Positions 1-8,293 are shown, numbered from the stretch's first letter. The stretch is DNA of 64,000 nt from Betaproteobacteria bacterium Ga0077527 (GCA_001464815.1 LNDW01000005.1:1-64000); one strand, 5' to 3'. The notes: generated by a model not told the origin, from the letters alone. Made by a program: numbers and translations.

Positions 1-140
1 GATCCGTGTGCTTGTACGGAGACGGACGTTTGCTGCTCGTCGGAATGGCACAAGACTGGCATAAGCGCTGTTGCCAGACCCTGCAGAGGCAGGACCAGCA
101 GCAGCACCGCAAACACGATATGTTTGAGTCGATTGTGCAT
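1..140 (-). CDS. Small exported protein, C-terminus cut by window edge
   Basis: Minus-strand reading frame beginning with ATG at 138-140 and running off the left edge, so only the first 46 residues are visible. It starts MHNRLKHIVF, followed by a leucine/valine-rich core and an A-T-A type cleavage region, which is a clear signal peptide. A single Cys-His pair (PVLCHS) lies just after the hydrophobic stretch. Small exported proteins of this shape (CzcI-like or DUF2946-like) are common in metal-resistance clusters, and this one lies downstream of a two-component system on the same strand. The family cannot be confirmed from 46 residues. Confidence 0.5.
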   Translation of the reverse strand, partial: MHNRLKHIVFAVLLLVLPLQGLATALMPVLCHSDEQQTSVSVQAHG

Positions 141-183
141 ATGTCGCAAGTCTATAAGAAAACGCTCACAAACCGCAATTAAG

Positions 184-218
184 ACTGGCAGTTTGACAAA
201 AAGTGCCAGTATTTTTTT
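184..218. terminator. Inverted repeat with T-tract between sensor kinase and small exported gene
   Basis: A perfect 7-bp stem (ACTGGCA at 184-190, TGCCAGT at 204-210) with a 13-nt loop is followed on the plus strand by ATTTTTTTA. The T-tract is on the plus strand but no plus-strand gene ends here. On the minus strand the stem follows the end of the kinase gene without a good U-run. It is therefore either a weak terminator for the kinase transcript or a cis element of the small downstream gene. Confidence 0.35.
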
Positions 219-231
219 AGAGAAAGGGACT

Positions 232-1569
232 TCATGCCGGTTTTTGCCGGGTATCAGTCCCTAGCTCAAAAGGGAAACTCACCACGGCAGTCAATCCCGT
301 TCCAGTTCGCCCGTCTTCCAGGCTCAGCCGGGCGCCAAGACGCTCAGCAGCCCGGTGGGCGATGGCAAGCCCAAGGCCGGTTCCGGAGGTTTCGGAGACA
401 TTGTCGCCCCTGTAAAAACGGGCAAAGGCTTTGTGGCGCACGTCCTCGGACATCCCGGGGCCGGTATCTGAAATCGTGATTTCCGCGCCCTTGTCCGATG
501 TGCTCAGTTCGATGGTTATCGCCCCATTTACAGGGGTATACCGGATCGCGTTATCGACCAGATTACGCAGCAATGCACGCAAGCTGGTCGCATCTCCACT
601 GATGGATGCCGGGGTATTGGCATTCAAGGTTAATCTGAGCGATTTGGCTGTCGCATGTGGTTGCAGCTCCTCGTATATTCCCGTGATGAATTCCTGAAGC
701 CGGATCGTTTCGGTTGGCGCCCCGTAATCCGGGTCCAGCCGGGCGAGGGTAAGGATTTGTTCTATCAGCCGGCTGATGCGGCTTACACCCTGACGGATGT
801 CGGCAATCAACTCTGCCCGTCCGGACTCTTCACGGGTGGATTCCAGCAGTTCCAGTTGTAATTGCAGTGCGGTGACCGGTGAGCGCAATTCATGGGAGGC
901 ATCGGCTATGAATTCGCGTTCAACCTTGAGCGCTCGATCCAGCCTGCCCAGAAGGTCGTTCAGTGAGTAGACCAGAGGCATGATCTCTGAAGGGCGGCCG
1001 GACAGGCTCAGCGGAAGCAGCACCTTGGGATCCCTGGACTCCACTTCCCGTGCTATCGAACGCAGCGGTGCGAGTCCGTATCCCAACAGCAGCCAAATGA
1101 GTGCGCCACCGATTGGAACGATAGCCAAGATCGGCAGCATGGCATTCAGGGCGATGTCGGTGGCCAGTTTGCGGCGCAGCGTTTGCGGATGCGCGGCCTG
1201 CAGTACGTAGTTGCCGCCCCCGGTCGTGAACGTACGCCAGCCGGTCGATCCGCCGAAATCCGAGAAACCGTTTTCCAGAATGGTGACGGGGCCCGTGCCC
1301 GGCTTGGAGGAGAACAGCAGTTTGCCGCTTTTGTTCCAGACTTGGGTCACGAAGTCGTGCTCAATACGCAGCAGAGGCTCTTCGGTCAGCTCCGGGTGTG
1401 ACGCAATGTGCATTGCCAGGGCATAGACCATTTGCTCCATTTCGTAATCGAACAGCTTGTTGACATCCGACCTGGCGCGCATATAGGTCACGCTGCTGGC
1501 GCCTACGGCGAGGACCAGCAACGTGGACAGCATTGTCCACAAGAGGCGTTTTCTGATGGAAAAACTCAT
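232..1569 (-). CDS. Sensor histidine kinase, QseC/TctE type
   Basis: A 445-residue inner-membrane kinase. TM1 spans about residues 9-30 and TM2 about 143-165, framing a short periplasmic sensor of roughly 110 residues. The HisKA H-box contains DASHELRSPVTAL with the phospho-acceptor at His226. The ATPase has the N-box (LVDNAIRYTP), G1 (DTGPGM) and G2 (GTGLGLAIAH). The frame is open further upstream, but the ATG at 1569 is chosen because it overlaps the response regulator stop as ATGA and places TM1 at the N-terminus. It is co-transcribed with and phosphorylates the regulator next to it. The signal is not evident from sequence. The architecture is QseC-like (short sensor, no PAS domain), and the island context suggests a metal or envelope cue, which is inference. 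Confidence 0.9.
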   Translation of the reverse strand: MSFSIRKRLLWTMLSTLLVLAVGASSVTYMRARSDVNKLFDYEMEQMVYALAMHIASHPELTEEPLLRIEHDFVTQVWNKSGKLLFSSKPGTGPVTILENGFSDFGGSTGWRTFTTGGGNYVLQAAHPQTLRRKLATDIALNAMLPILAIVPIGGALIWLLLGYGLAPLRSIAREVESRDPKVLLPLSLSGRPSEIMPLVYSLNDLLGRLDRALKVEREFIADASHELRSPVTALQLQLELLESTREESGRAELIADIRQGVSRISRLIEQILTLARLDPDYGAPTETIRLQEFITGIYEELQPHATAKSLRLTLNANTPASISGDATSLRALLRNLVDNAIRYTPVNGAITIELSTSDKGAEITISDTGPGMSEDVRHKAFARFYRGDNVSETSGTGLGLAIAHRAAERLGARLSLEDGRTGTGLTAVVSFPFELGTDTRQKPA

Positions 1570-2225
1570 TGTTCGGAAAGCTTGTAGCCGACACCACGGA
1601 TGGTCTTGATCAGTTTCGGGGTCAGCTTTTTGCGCAGATTTGATATGTGCACTTCGACAGCATTGCTTTCCACCTCCTGTCCCCAGGCGTAAACGCTCTG
1701 TTCGAGGCTGGCTCTGGATATCACCGTGCCTGGATGCCGTATCAGGCTTTCCAGAATCGCGAATTCCCTTTGGGACAAGGTAACCTCTTTTCCCTTGCAC
1801 AGCACTTCCCGGGTAAGCGGGTTCAGCTCCACTCCGCCATTCCGGAACACCGGATCGGCTTGGCCAGCGCTGCGCCTGAGTAAGGCACGCACTCTGGCGG
1901 CGAGTTCGGACATGCTGAAAGGCTTGACCAGATAATCGTCGGCACCGGCATCAAGACCGTTGACCCTGTCTTCCACACCGTCTCGTGCGGTGATGATCAA
2001 CACTGGCACCTTTTTGCCTTTTTGACGGACATTCTTCAAGACCTGAAGACCATGCACCCGCGGCAATCCCAAGTCCAGGATCAGCAGATCGTAATCCGTG
2101 GCGATCAGGGACTGCTCGGCGGCCCAGCCGTCACGTACCCAGTCAACACCATAGCTTTCTCGACGCAAGCCCTCACGGATGCTTTTGCCGATCATTTCAT
2201 CATCTTCAATCAACAGCAGTCGCAT
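1566..2225 (-). CDS. OmpR-family response regulator, QseB/PmrA type
   Basis: A 219-residue receiver plus winged-helix regulator. The receiver has the acidic pair ED(D) near residues 7-9, phospho-acceptor Asp51 (LILDLGLPR), Thr79 in IITA and Lys101 in LVKPF. The C-terminal half is an OmpR/PhoB winged helix (LTREVLCKGKEVTLSQREF, then NLRKKL and TIRGVGYKL at the end). It sits immediately before its kinase with a 4-bp overlap. About 110 bp upstream lies the repeat-protein gene on the same strand, separated by a strong terminator, so the pair either has its own promoter in the short gap or receives read-through. QseB and PmrA are close in sequence and I cannot separate them here. Confidence 0.9.
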   Translation of the reverse strand: MRLLLIEDDEMIGKSIREGLRRESYGVDWVRDGWAAEQSLIATDYDLLILDLGLPRVHGLQVLKNVRQKGKKVPVLIITARDGVEDRVNGLDAGADDYLVKPFSMSELAARVRALLRRSAGQADPVFRNGGVELNPLTREVLCKGKEVTLSQREFAILESLIRHPGTVISRASLEQSVYAWGQEVESNAVEVHISNLRKKLTPKLIKTIRGVGYKLSEQ

Positions 2226-2264
2226 TGTCGCGCTTCTTGAGAAATTGCTACATTAGATAGGTGT

Positions 2265-2315
2265 AAAAAAATAATCATCCGCAATGCCCCGGGATGCGGA
2301 GCAAGGCGGATGATT
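2265..2315 (-). terminator. Rho-independent terminator after the repeat-protein gene
   Basis: Perfect 10-bp inverted repeat (AATCATCCGC at 2273-2282 and GCGGATGATT at 2306-2315). On the minus strand it is followed by a run of seven T (A-run at 2265-2271). It lies 20 bp past the stop of the 25-residue-repeat protein and about 40 bp before the response regulator start, so it separates or attenuates transcription between them. Confidence 0.8.
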
Positions 2316-2334
2316 GAGCGAACCCGGCCGAAAA

Positions 2335-2730
2335 TCAAGCGATGACGCCGGCTTCGGGCGCCGAAGGAGGAAACGGGTCGGTGCCGCCTTCGTGGTAGGC
2401 GAGGATCTTTGCGTCGCTATCGCGAACTTCTGGAGCCGAGGTCGGGAACGGATCGTTACCGCCTTGGTCATAGGCGATTACTGATGGGCTATCGGATATC
2501 GCTTCCGGGGCTGAAGTCGGGAAAGGATCCGTTCCGCCCTCGTGATAGGCAATGACCGTCACGCCGCTGGTACCCGCTTCGGGTGCCGAGGTCGGGAAGG
2601 GGTCATTACCGCCTTGATCATAGGCGATTGTCGAGGGGAACTTGAAGACCGCCGGAGCGGCATTTACTGCGGAAACGGTGCTGATGCTCAGCGCAACTGC
2701 GATAAGCATTTTCAGAGAAGTGGTTTTCAT
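2335..2730 (-). CDS. Exported protein made of four 25-residue repeats
   Basis: A 131-residue protein of no family I recognise. Residues 1-25 form a signal peptide (Lys-Thr start, hydrophobic core, cleavage near NAA). Residues 35-131 are four tandem units of exactly 25 residues starting at 35, 60, 85 and 110. Each has the core (I/L)AY-x-x-GG-x-DPFP-x-SAPE. Units 1 and 3 carry YDQGGNDPFP and units 2 and 4 carry YHEGGTDPFP, so the array is an A-B-A-B duplication of a 50-residue block. There is no cysteine. The regular Asp/His/Glu/Asn next to Gly-Gly could bind a cation, but this is a guess. An AAAGGA Shine-Dalgarno lies 8 nt before the ATG. It is the first gene ahead of the QseBC-like pair. Confidence 0.8.
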   Translation of the reverse strand: MKTTSLKMLIAVALSISTVSAVNAAPAVFKFPSTIAYDQGGNDPFPTSAPEAGTSGVTVIAYHEGGTDPFPTSAPEAISDSPSVIAYDQGGNDPFPTSAPEVRDSDAKILAYHEGGTDPFPPSAPEAGVIA

Positions 2731-2841
2731 GGTGTCATTCCTTTCAGGGTTTAATTAACAGAGGCATCGTTCACGAGGCCACGAAATCATTATCGACATC
2801 CAAGCTGAAGGATTTCTGAAGGGGCAGGAAGAGCGTTTCTG

Positions 2842-2871
2842 CAATAAAAACGGGCGCCTTGGCGCCCGTTT
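2842..2871 (-). terminator. Terminator of porin 1
   Basis: An 11-bp stem (AAACGGGCGCC at 2848-2858 and its complement at 2861-2871) with a tiny TT loop. On the minus strand it continues into TTTTTATT. It lies 19 bp after the porin stop codon at 2890. Confidence 0.8.
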
Positions 2872-2889
2872 AAAGGTGTATCAAGTGCT

Positions 2890-4062
2890 TCAGAAATTAT
2901 GTCGCAACCCTACGCCCCAGCCATCCTGTTTGTTGCCGTTGGATGCACCCGAAAGTCCTCCCAAGGTATATGCGGCCCTGGCATCGTTGTTCAGTCTTGC
3001 ATAGCCAGCAAAGGTCTGTGTTCGTTTTGAGAACTGATAGCGATAACGGAGCGTCCACAGTTCCGCGCCGGTATCTCCCGATACCAGAACACCGTTGACC
3101 AGGTTCAGCGCCGCAGGTCTGGTTGCGCCACTGCCGGCAAGGGCTATCAAGCTGTTTCCCTTGACGTCACCGGTTGCGGTATACGAAGCAAGCAGGCTGT
3201 GTGGACCCGCGATGTTCCAGTCCATGCCGAGTTGCCATGCATTGATCTTGGATTCCGTGGTTGCGGATGTTTCGAGGTTTTGCTGGGTATAGAAGGCTGC
3301 CAGCTTCATCTTGCCCATGAACGTGTATGCGGCACCCAGATGCCAGCCAGTGTCGTCATTGGCGCCTCCGATTGCGCCGAACTGACTGTGTTTTTCGTAA
3401 GCCCCGGAGATGTAAAGAGGTCCTGACGTATATTGCGCCCCCAACGACCACAATCTTGGTTTGGCTGCTGTTGCTGCCACGGTGGCCGAAGTGGCACCGT
3501 TGGTGGAACTGACTGCTGCCATTACCTGAAAACCGTTCCACACCGGGCTGTCGTAGTTGATGGTGTTGGACTGGCGGCGCTGAAACAGGGCGCGGCTGGA
3601 ACCGTCCAGAGTGCTTGTGGATCCCGCTGTCAGCAGGAACGTGGAGCCCCAGAGGCCGACCACGTTGGCGCCAACGAATGAGGTTGGTAGCATGGTGCGC
3701 TTGAATGGCGTATCCCACCGGCCCATGAAAATGTTACCCACGGGGCCCTTGAGGCCGATGGCACTGTTGCGGCCGCAAAATCCGTCTTGATTGACCCCGC
3801 GAATATCTGCTGTACTTTCGCATTGGAACCATGCCGACAGTCCGCCGCCAAGCTTCTCCTCTCCCTTGAAACCGATATTACTCAAGGGCACCTGCATCAT
3901 GTCGACGCTTGGGCGGGGCCCGTTTGTACCAATTCCCTGATCCAGATAGCCGTACTCCAGATCAATCGTGCCGTAAAGCTGTACGGTGCTTTGTGCGAAA
4001 GAAGCCGCAGCCTGAAAACCAAAAACTCCGGCCACTGCCGTTGCAATCAGCTTGATTTTCAT
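2890..4062 (-). CDS. Gram-negative porin, Burkholderia OmpC type (copy 1)
   Basis: A 390-residue outer-membrane general porin (Porin_4 type). An N-terminal signal peptide ends near SFAQ. The mature protein starts STVQLYGTIDLEYGY, typical of the first beta strand of betaproteobacterial trimeric porins. The expected porin features FKGEEKLGGGLSAWFQCE and GFCGRNSAIGLKG follow, and the protein ends in an aromatic C-terminal residue (GLRHNF), the outer-membrane assembly signal. It lies 63 bp downstream of a close paralogue on the same strand. The hairpin between them suggests separate 3' ends. The solute is not predictable from sequence. Confidence 0.93.
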   Translation of the reverse strand: MKIKLIATAVAGVFGFQAAASFAQSTVQLYGTIDLEYGYLDQGIGTNGPRPSVDMMQVPLSNIGFKGEEKLGGGLSAWFQCESTADIRGVNQDGFCGRNSAIGLKGPVGNIFMGRWDTPFKRTMLPTSFVGANVVGLWGSTFLLTAGSTSTLDGSSRALFQRRQSNTINYDSPVWNGFQVMAAVSSTNGATSATVAATAAKPRLWSLGAQYTSGPLYISGAYEKHSQFGAIGGANDDTGWHLGAAYTFMGKMKLAAFYTQQNLETSATTESKINAWQLGMDWNIAGPHSLLASYTATGDVKGNSLIALAGSGATRPAALNLVNGVLVSGDTGAELWTLRYRYQFSKRTQTFAGYARLNNDARAAYTLGGLSGASNGNKQDGWGVGLRHNF

Positions 4063-4092
4063 CTGTTTCTCCTGAGTCTGTTTGTTGGGATA

Positions 4093-4115
4093 AACCCCCG
4101 GCAGAGCCGGGGGTT
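4093..4115 (-). terminator. Hairpin between the two porins
   Basis: Perfect 10-bp stem (AACCCCCGGC at 4093-4102, GCCGGGGGTT at 4106-4115) with a 3-nt loop, just past the stop of porin copy 2. On the minus strand it is followed by TTTATCC, a short U-run. It may be a partial terminator, letting some transcript pass into copy 1. Confidence 0.65.
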
Positions 4116-4125
4116 CTTGATGCGC

Positions 4126-5310
4126 TTAGAAACGGTGATCTACAGAGATGCCGTAAGCGTTCTGTGAATTGCCTCTGGCTGAGCCGGAAAGACCACCCAG
4201 GGTGTATTGCGCTTGGCCGTCGTTCTTGAGGCGGCCGTAGTTAAGGAGCGCTACGGTACGTTTGGAGAGGGTGTGACGGTAGTGAAGCGACCAAAGGCTG
4301 GCCCCCGTGTCGCCTGACGCAAGCGCCCCTCCAACGAGATTCAGAGCCGCAGGTCGTGTTGCACCGCTACCAGCGATTGCGACTGTACTGTTTCCCTTAA
4401 CGTCGCCTGTGGCTGTGTATGATGCAAGCAGGCTGTGCGGCCCGGCAATATTCCAGTCCACACCCAAATGCCAGGCATCAATTTTCGACTCAGTGGTAGC
4501 TGATGTTTCGAGTTTTTGCTGGGTGTAAACACCGCCAATCTTGACTTTGGGGGTCACGGGGTAAATGGCGCTTACATGCCATGCGTTGTCGGTGTTGGCT
4601 CCCCCGGCGGCGCCGAACTGGCTGTGCTGTTCATAACCGGCGCCGAAATCCAGTGGACCTGCCTTGTAGCTGGCGCCGAGCGACCAGATGCGGGGTTTTG
4701 CGGCTGTGGCGCCAGTTGTCGCGGATGTTGCGCTGTTTGCGGAACTTACGGCGGCCATGATCTGCACACCGTTCATTACCGGTGTCTCATAGTTGATCAC
4801 GTTTGCCTGGCGACGCATGAATGACGCACGCGCGGAGCCGTCGAGTGTACTGGTTGAACCACCCATGAGCAGGAAAGAATCGCCCCAAAGTCCAGTTACT
4901 CTCGATGTGCCGACGCCTGCAGCAGTGACCATGGTGCGCTTGAAGGGTGTGTCCCATCGGCCCAGGAAGATGTTGCCGTAACTGCCTTTGAGTCCGATGG
5001 CGCTGTTACGCCCGCAGAATCCTTCCTGATTAACGCCCCGGACATCGGCAGTGCTTTCGCACTGGAACCATGTGGACATGCCTCCGCCGAGTTTTTCTTC
5101 TCCTCTGAAGCCAATGTTTGATCCGGGGGTTTGCATGACGTCGACGTTGACACGCGGGCCATTGGTGCCGGTTCCCTGGTCCGCAAAGCCGTATTCGTAG
5201 TAAATCCGCCCGTACAACTGCACGGAACTTGTGGAACTTGTTTGTGCCCACGACGTGGCCGGTACGCCCAAAGCTCCTATGACTGCGAGGGCCATCATTT
5301 TTTTCTGCAT
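4126..5310 (-). CDS. Gram-negative porin, Burkholderia OmpC type (copy 2)
   Basis: A 394-residue trimeric porin, clearly paralogous to the downstream copy. Long identical blocks include GDVKGNS, ATRPAALNLV and the QKLETSATTESKI-like segment, with the same NGPR and GFCGRNSAIGLKG landmarks. The signal peptide ends near SWAQ and the C-terminus is the aromatic DHRF. This copy lies first in transcription order, with a roughly 700-bp promoter-containing gap upstream, so it may drive both. Divergence is concentrated in loop-like stretches, suggesting a duplication followed by loop change (inference). Confidence 0.93.
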   Translation of the reverse strand: MQKKMMALAVIGALGVPATSWAQTSSTSSVQLYGRIYYEYGFADQGTGTNGPRVNVDVMQTPGSNIGFRGEEKLGGGMSTWFQCESTADVRGVNQEGFCGRNSAIGLKGSYGNIFLGRWDTPFKRTMVTAAGVGTSRVTGLWGDSFLLMGGSTSTLDGSARASFMRRQANVINYETPVMNGVQIMAAVSSANSATSATTGATAAKPRIWSLGASYKAGPLDFGAGYEQHSQFGAAGGANTDNAWHVSAIYPVTPKVKIGGVYTQQKLETSATTESKIDAWHLGVDWNIAGPHSLLASYTATGDVKGNSTVAIAGSGATRPAALNLVGGALASGDTGASLWSLHYRHTLSKRTVALLNYGRLKNDGQAQYTLGGLSGSARGNSQNAYGISVDHRF

Positions 5311-5627
5311 GTTCTGCTCCTTGTGGATTTGAGTTGTCCAGCAATTTCCGGGAGTTAATCGCTCCCGTAAGCAGAGTTATAGAGAGGCGTTTCTGACATC
5401 AGGCAGTCATTGCGATTACATTGTTGCAATCAAAATGTTCGAAGCGCTGTCGGACGAGACATTACATTTATTCATATGTCATTGATTGCGATTAAGAAAT
5501 GCAGTCATCAATTACGAATTGTTTTTGCTGAATTCGGAGTAACTCTCGATGGATATCGATGTTGTGAAAAAGCAACGTCGATTATTGATTGCTGCTGAAG
5601 AGGAAGACGCTGGTAAGGGTAGCTTTC

Positions 5628-5655
5628 AAAAAAAAAGCCGGCCTTGCGGCCGGCT
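5628..5655 (-). terminator. Strong terminator without an assigned gene
   Basis: Perfect 8-bp GC-rich stem (AGCCGGCC at 5636-5643, GGCCGGCT at 5648-5655) with a 4-nt loop. On the minus strand it is followed by nine T. No minus-strand protein gene ends just upstream of it, so it may end an unannotated small RNA or the remains of a lost gene. Confidence 0.75.
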
Positions 5656-5839
5656 AAAATCTATAGGAGATATTACGCAGAATGAGTGCTTCGCAATCGT
5701 CGGCAACGGCGATCAGCCTGCTCACTCAACCAGGCTTTACTCACACCAGCCGTGATGCCAGCTCTCGGAGAAGCAGGCGCGATTTTGATGCTTGAGGAAT
5801 TTATACGCCTGCGTCCGTAACCCCGTTATGACCCGATCG

Positions 5840-5853
5840 TTACATTTCTGTAA
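5840..5853. promoter_or_regulatory. Putative CopR/CusR-type operator
   Basis: Perfect dyad TTACA-N4-TGTAA. Boxes of this form are the recognised binding sites of CopR/CusR/CzcR-type heavy-metal response regulators. It lies about 175 bp upstream of such a regulator gene, so autoregulation is likely. Assignment to the neighbouring regulator is inference. Confidence 0.55.
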
Positions 5854-5877
5854 TCACACCCCTGTATGCACGGTGAC

Positions 5878-5900
5878 AAGCTTAAGAAATCGTTAAGCTT
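5878..5900. promoter_or_regulatory. Inverted repeat upstream of the CopRS-like operon
   Basis: Perfect 8-bp arms AAGCTTAA (5878-5885) and TTAAGCTT (5893-5900) with a 7-nt spacer, 25 bp after the TTACA dyad. No U-run follows, so it is more likely a protein-binding site than a terminator. Confidence 0.4.
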
Positions 5901-6028
5901 TCCCTTGTTCATGTGGATTAGCCTTCGGTAGCGGCAAATTAGTTGCTTGAGGATTACATGGAGATTGCCAACTCGACATGGCCGCACTTTGCTGTCGTGT
6001 TTGCCAAAGACAGTTATAAAGGAAAACA

Positions 6029-6700
6029 GTGCGCATCCTGGTAGTCGAAGATGAGATCAAGGCGGGGGAATACCTGAGGAAGGGATTGAGTGAATCCGGC
6101 TATATTGTGGATTTGGCTCGTACCGGTTTTGACGGAAAGCATATGGCTCTCTCTGAAAACTACGAGCTGATTGTGCTGGACATCATGCTTCCCGGTATGG
6201 ATGGCTGGCAGGTACTGCGTGAAGTCCGATCCGAGAAGGATACACCGGTACTCTGCCTGACTGCGCGTGATGCCGTGGAGGAGAGGGTCAAGGGCCTCGA
6301 GTTCGGGGCTGATGATTACCTCGTCAAACCGTTTGCGTTTGCTGAGTTGCTGGCTCGTGTCAGGACGTTGCTTAGGCGGGGGCCGCTTCGAGGCGAGGAT
6401 TTGATTCAGATTTCGGATCTGGAAGTTGACGTGCTTAAACATCGTGCAAAGAGATGCGGCGAACGCATCGATCTCACTGCCAAGGAATTTTCGCTACTGC
6501 ACTTACTCGCAACGCACCAGGGAGAGGTTTTGTCCCGATCACTCATTGCATCCCTTGTGTGGGATATGAATTTTGACAGCGACACGAACGTTGTCGATGT
6601 GGCCATTCGCAGGCTGCGTGCCAAGATTGATGAGCCTTTTTCAAAAAAACTCATCCAGACGGTGCGTGGAATGGGATATGTGCTTGAGGACAGGGGATAG
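6029..6700 (+). CDS. Heavy-metal response regulator, CopR/CusR/IrlR type
   Basis: A 223-residue OmpR-family regulator. The receiver has the acidic pair near residues 8-9, phospho-acceptor Asp51 ([13 protein letters not shown]), TAR at 78-80 and Lys100 in LVKPFAF. The winged helix ends with IRRLRAKID and [12 protein letters not shown]. The segments [15 protein letters not shown] and [17 protein letters not shown] are characteristic of the heavy-metal (CopR/CusR/SilR) branch. It starts at GTG, with an AAAGGA site 5 nt upstream and no better ATG. The kinase start follows by 2 bp. Likely targets are the linked czcE-like gene and efflux operons, through TTACA-type boxes (inference). Confidence 0.9.
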   Translation: MRILVVEDEIKAGEYLRKGLSESGYIVDLARTGFDGKHMALSENYELIVLDIMLPGMDGWQVLREVRSEKDTPVLCLTARDAVEERVKGLEFGADDYLVKPFAFAELLARVRTLLRRGPLRGEDLIQISDLEVDVLKHRAKRCGERIDLTAKEFSLLHLLATHQGEVLSRSLIASLVWDMNFDSDTNVVDVAIRRLRAKIDEPFSKKLIQTVRGMGYVLEDRG

Positions 6701-6702
6701 GT

Positions 6703-8130
6703 TTGTCGCAAGGGATATCGCTGGCCGCCAGGCTGACATTGTTTTTTTCGGCGGCTACGATTTCAATTTATATTGTGGCAGGAATCCATTTGTATCATTC
6801 CTTGTCCGAGCAACTCAGGTCACAGGACGATGCCGCCATCATCAACATTATAAATTTGCTTCGTCATCAACTTGAGCTTTTCTCCGATACTGAAGCCGTC
6901 AGGAACGATCCTCATCGGTTGCTGGATGTCTTTCTCGGTCGTCAAGGAATGCTGCTGTCAGTATATGACGCCTCTGGTGCCTTGATCGTGGCTAATGCCG
7001 GTGGCGACATGTTGTTACCCTCAAACTCGCCTGTCTCGGAAGACCACCGTCTCGAACTGGCTGCAGTTCGTGACTGGCGCCTGAATGACGCCTGGCGAGG
7101 CCGTATGATCAGTGCGTGGGGGCGGGTCGGACGAACGCATGGCGCTCGGGTGCAACTGACTGTTGCTTATGATGGTGCTGAAAGCGCAGCAGTGCTTGAA
7201 GAACATTTACAGCATGTTCTGTGGACCATGGCTGTTGGCGTATTGGCAACATTTGTCTGCGGTTATTTAATGGTTCGTCGTGGTCTGCGACCTTTGCGTG
7301 TCGCCGCACAAGCTGCGGGGGAAATCACAGCTACCCGTCTCGGCGGGCGTTTGAGGTTAGAGGATGCCCCTGCAGAGCTTGCTGACATGGTGAACGCATT
7401 CAACCAGATGCTGGATCGACTGGAGGAGTCATTCCGGCGGCTTACGCAATTCTCCTCAGATATCGCACATGACCTTCGTACGCCAATAAACAATCTGATG
7501 ATCGAAACACAGGTAATTCTCAGGAATCCACGCGAGGCGAGCGAATACGAGACACTCTTGGCTTCAAATATTGAGGAATACGAGCGCCTCAACCGGATGA
7601 TTGAAAGCATGCTGTTTCTGGCGCGTGCCGACAATGCACAGATTTCACTTTCTCATGATGCGATATCCATGGGGCAGGAATTAAAGCGCATTGCAGAGTA
7701 TTTTTCCGGGATGGCTGAGGAGCAACAACTGTTCATCGACGCTGAAGGAAGTGACACTTTGATGGCTGACCCGGTCTTGCTGCGACGCGCCATCAGCAAT
7801 CTGGTGATGAACGCGATTCAGCATTCACCTCGTGGCGGGAGAATAACTTTGCGCGGCGCAGAGAAAAACGACGGCAAAATCGTCATCTCGGTGACGAATG
7901 TCGGCGTTGGTATTTCTCGCGAGCATTTACCAAAGATTTTTGACCGGTTTTATCGCGCAGACAATGCGAGGGCCGGTTCGCGCGCATCCTCCGGTCTTGG
8001 CCTTGCAATAGTTAAATCGATAGCCCATCTGCATGGGGGTGATGTCAGAGTTGAAAGCGTGCAGGGCGGGTTGACGACGTTTTATCTTGAATTACCGAAG
8101 GATCACGAGGTCCCGAACAAGCCCATCTGA
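6703..8130 (+). CDS. Heavy-metal sensor histidine kinase, CusS/CopS type
   Basis: A 475-residue membrane kinase of the heavy-metal sensor family. TM1 is about residues 11-31, a roughly 140-residue periplasmic sensor follows, and TM2 is about 172-192, then a HAMP region (RRGLRPLRVAAQAAGEI). The H-box is FSSDIAHDLRTPINNL with His256. N-box LVMNAIQHSPRGG and G-box SGLGLAIVKSIAHLHGG are intact. The frame opens at TTG (6703-6705), 2 bp after the regulator stop, with a purine-rich GGACAGGGG site before it. Periplasmic Cu(I)/Ag(I) or Zn/Cd sensing is expected for the family, but the metal cannot be read from sequence. Confidence 0.9.
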   Translation: MSQGISLAARLTLFFSAATISIYIVAGIHLYHSLSEQLRSQDDAAIINIINLLRHQLELFSDTEAVRNDPHRLLDVFLGRQGMLLSVYDASGALIVANAGGDMLLPSNSPVSEDHRLELAAVRDWRLNDAWRGRMISAWGRVGRTHGARVQLTVAYDGAESAAVLEEHLQHVLWTMAVGVLATFVCGYLMVRRGLRPLRVAAQAAGEITATRLGGRLRLEDAPAELADMVNAFNQMLDRLEESFRRLTQFSSDIAHDLRTPINNLMIETQVILRNPREASEYETLLASNIEEYERLNRMIESMLFLARADNAQISLSHDAISMGQELKRIAEYFSGMAEEQQLFIDAEGSDTLMADPVLLRRAISNLVMNAIQHSPRGGRITLRGAEKNDGKIVISVTNVGVGISREHLPKIFDRFYRADNARAGSRASSGLGLAIVKSIAHLHGGDVRVESVQGGLTTFYLELPKDHEVPNKPI

Positions 8131-8252
8131 GAAAAACTTGTTCTAATTCAGGTTTTATATTGAAACAGAGGTGATTTACTTCTGCTGTGTTGCCACTTCG
8201 TAATGGTCGAGCCATCATCTGGTCAGCGCCTGTTTCCTACGATATTCACGCA

Positions 8253-8266
8253 ACAACAATTGTTGT
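8253..8266. promoter_or_regulatory. 14-bp palindrome before the czcE-like gene
   Basis: Perfect palindrome ACAACAATTGTTGT, 27 bp before the ATG of the czcE-like gene and just before its Shine-Dalgarno (AAAAGGAG). It could be an operator, or it could affect translation by folding in the mRNA 5' end. Confidence 0.3.
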
Positions 8267-8293
8267 GTCTATCCACGGAAAAGGAGCTTTGTC

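Larger units (their letters stand above)
5311..6028. other. Long intergenic region between porins and CopRS-like genes
   Basis: About 720 bp without a convincing gene. It holds the porin promoter side (a direct repeat ATTGCGATTA near 5409 and 5482), a strong minus-strand terminator at 5628-5655 with no recognised gene before it, a TTACA-N4-TGTAA dyad at 5840-5853, and an 8-bp inverted repeat at 5878-5900. Short open frames here lack ribosome sites and protein-like composition. A small RNA reading minus from about 5.8-6.0 kb into the 5628-5655 terminator is possible. Confidence 0.5.

Noticed and set aside
2335-2730. Reading the 75-bp DNA repeats as a CRISPR array
   Set aside because: The repeats are in frame, encode a regular signal-peptide-bearing protein, and have no unique spacers or cas genes.
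5549-5755. Possible 68-residue plus-strand gene
   Set aside because: It runs straight through the GC-rich terminator hairpin at 5628-5655 and has no ribosome site.
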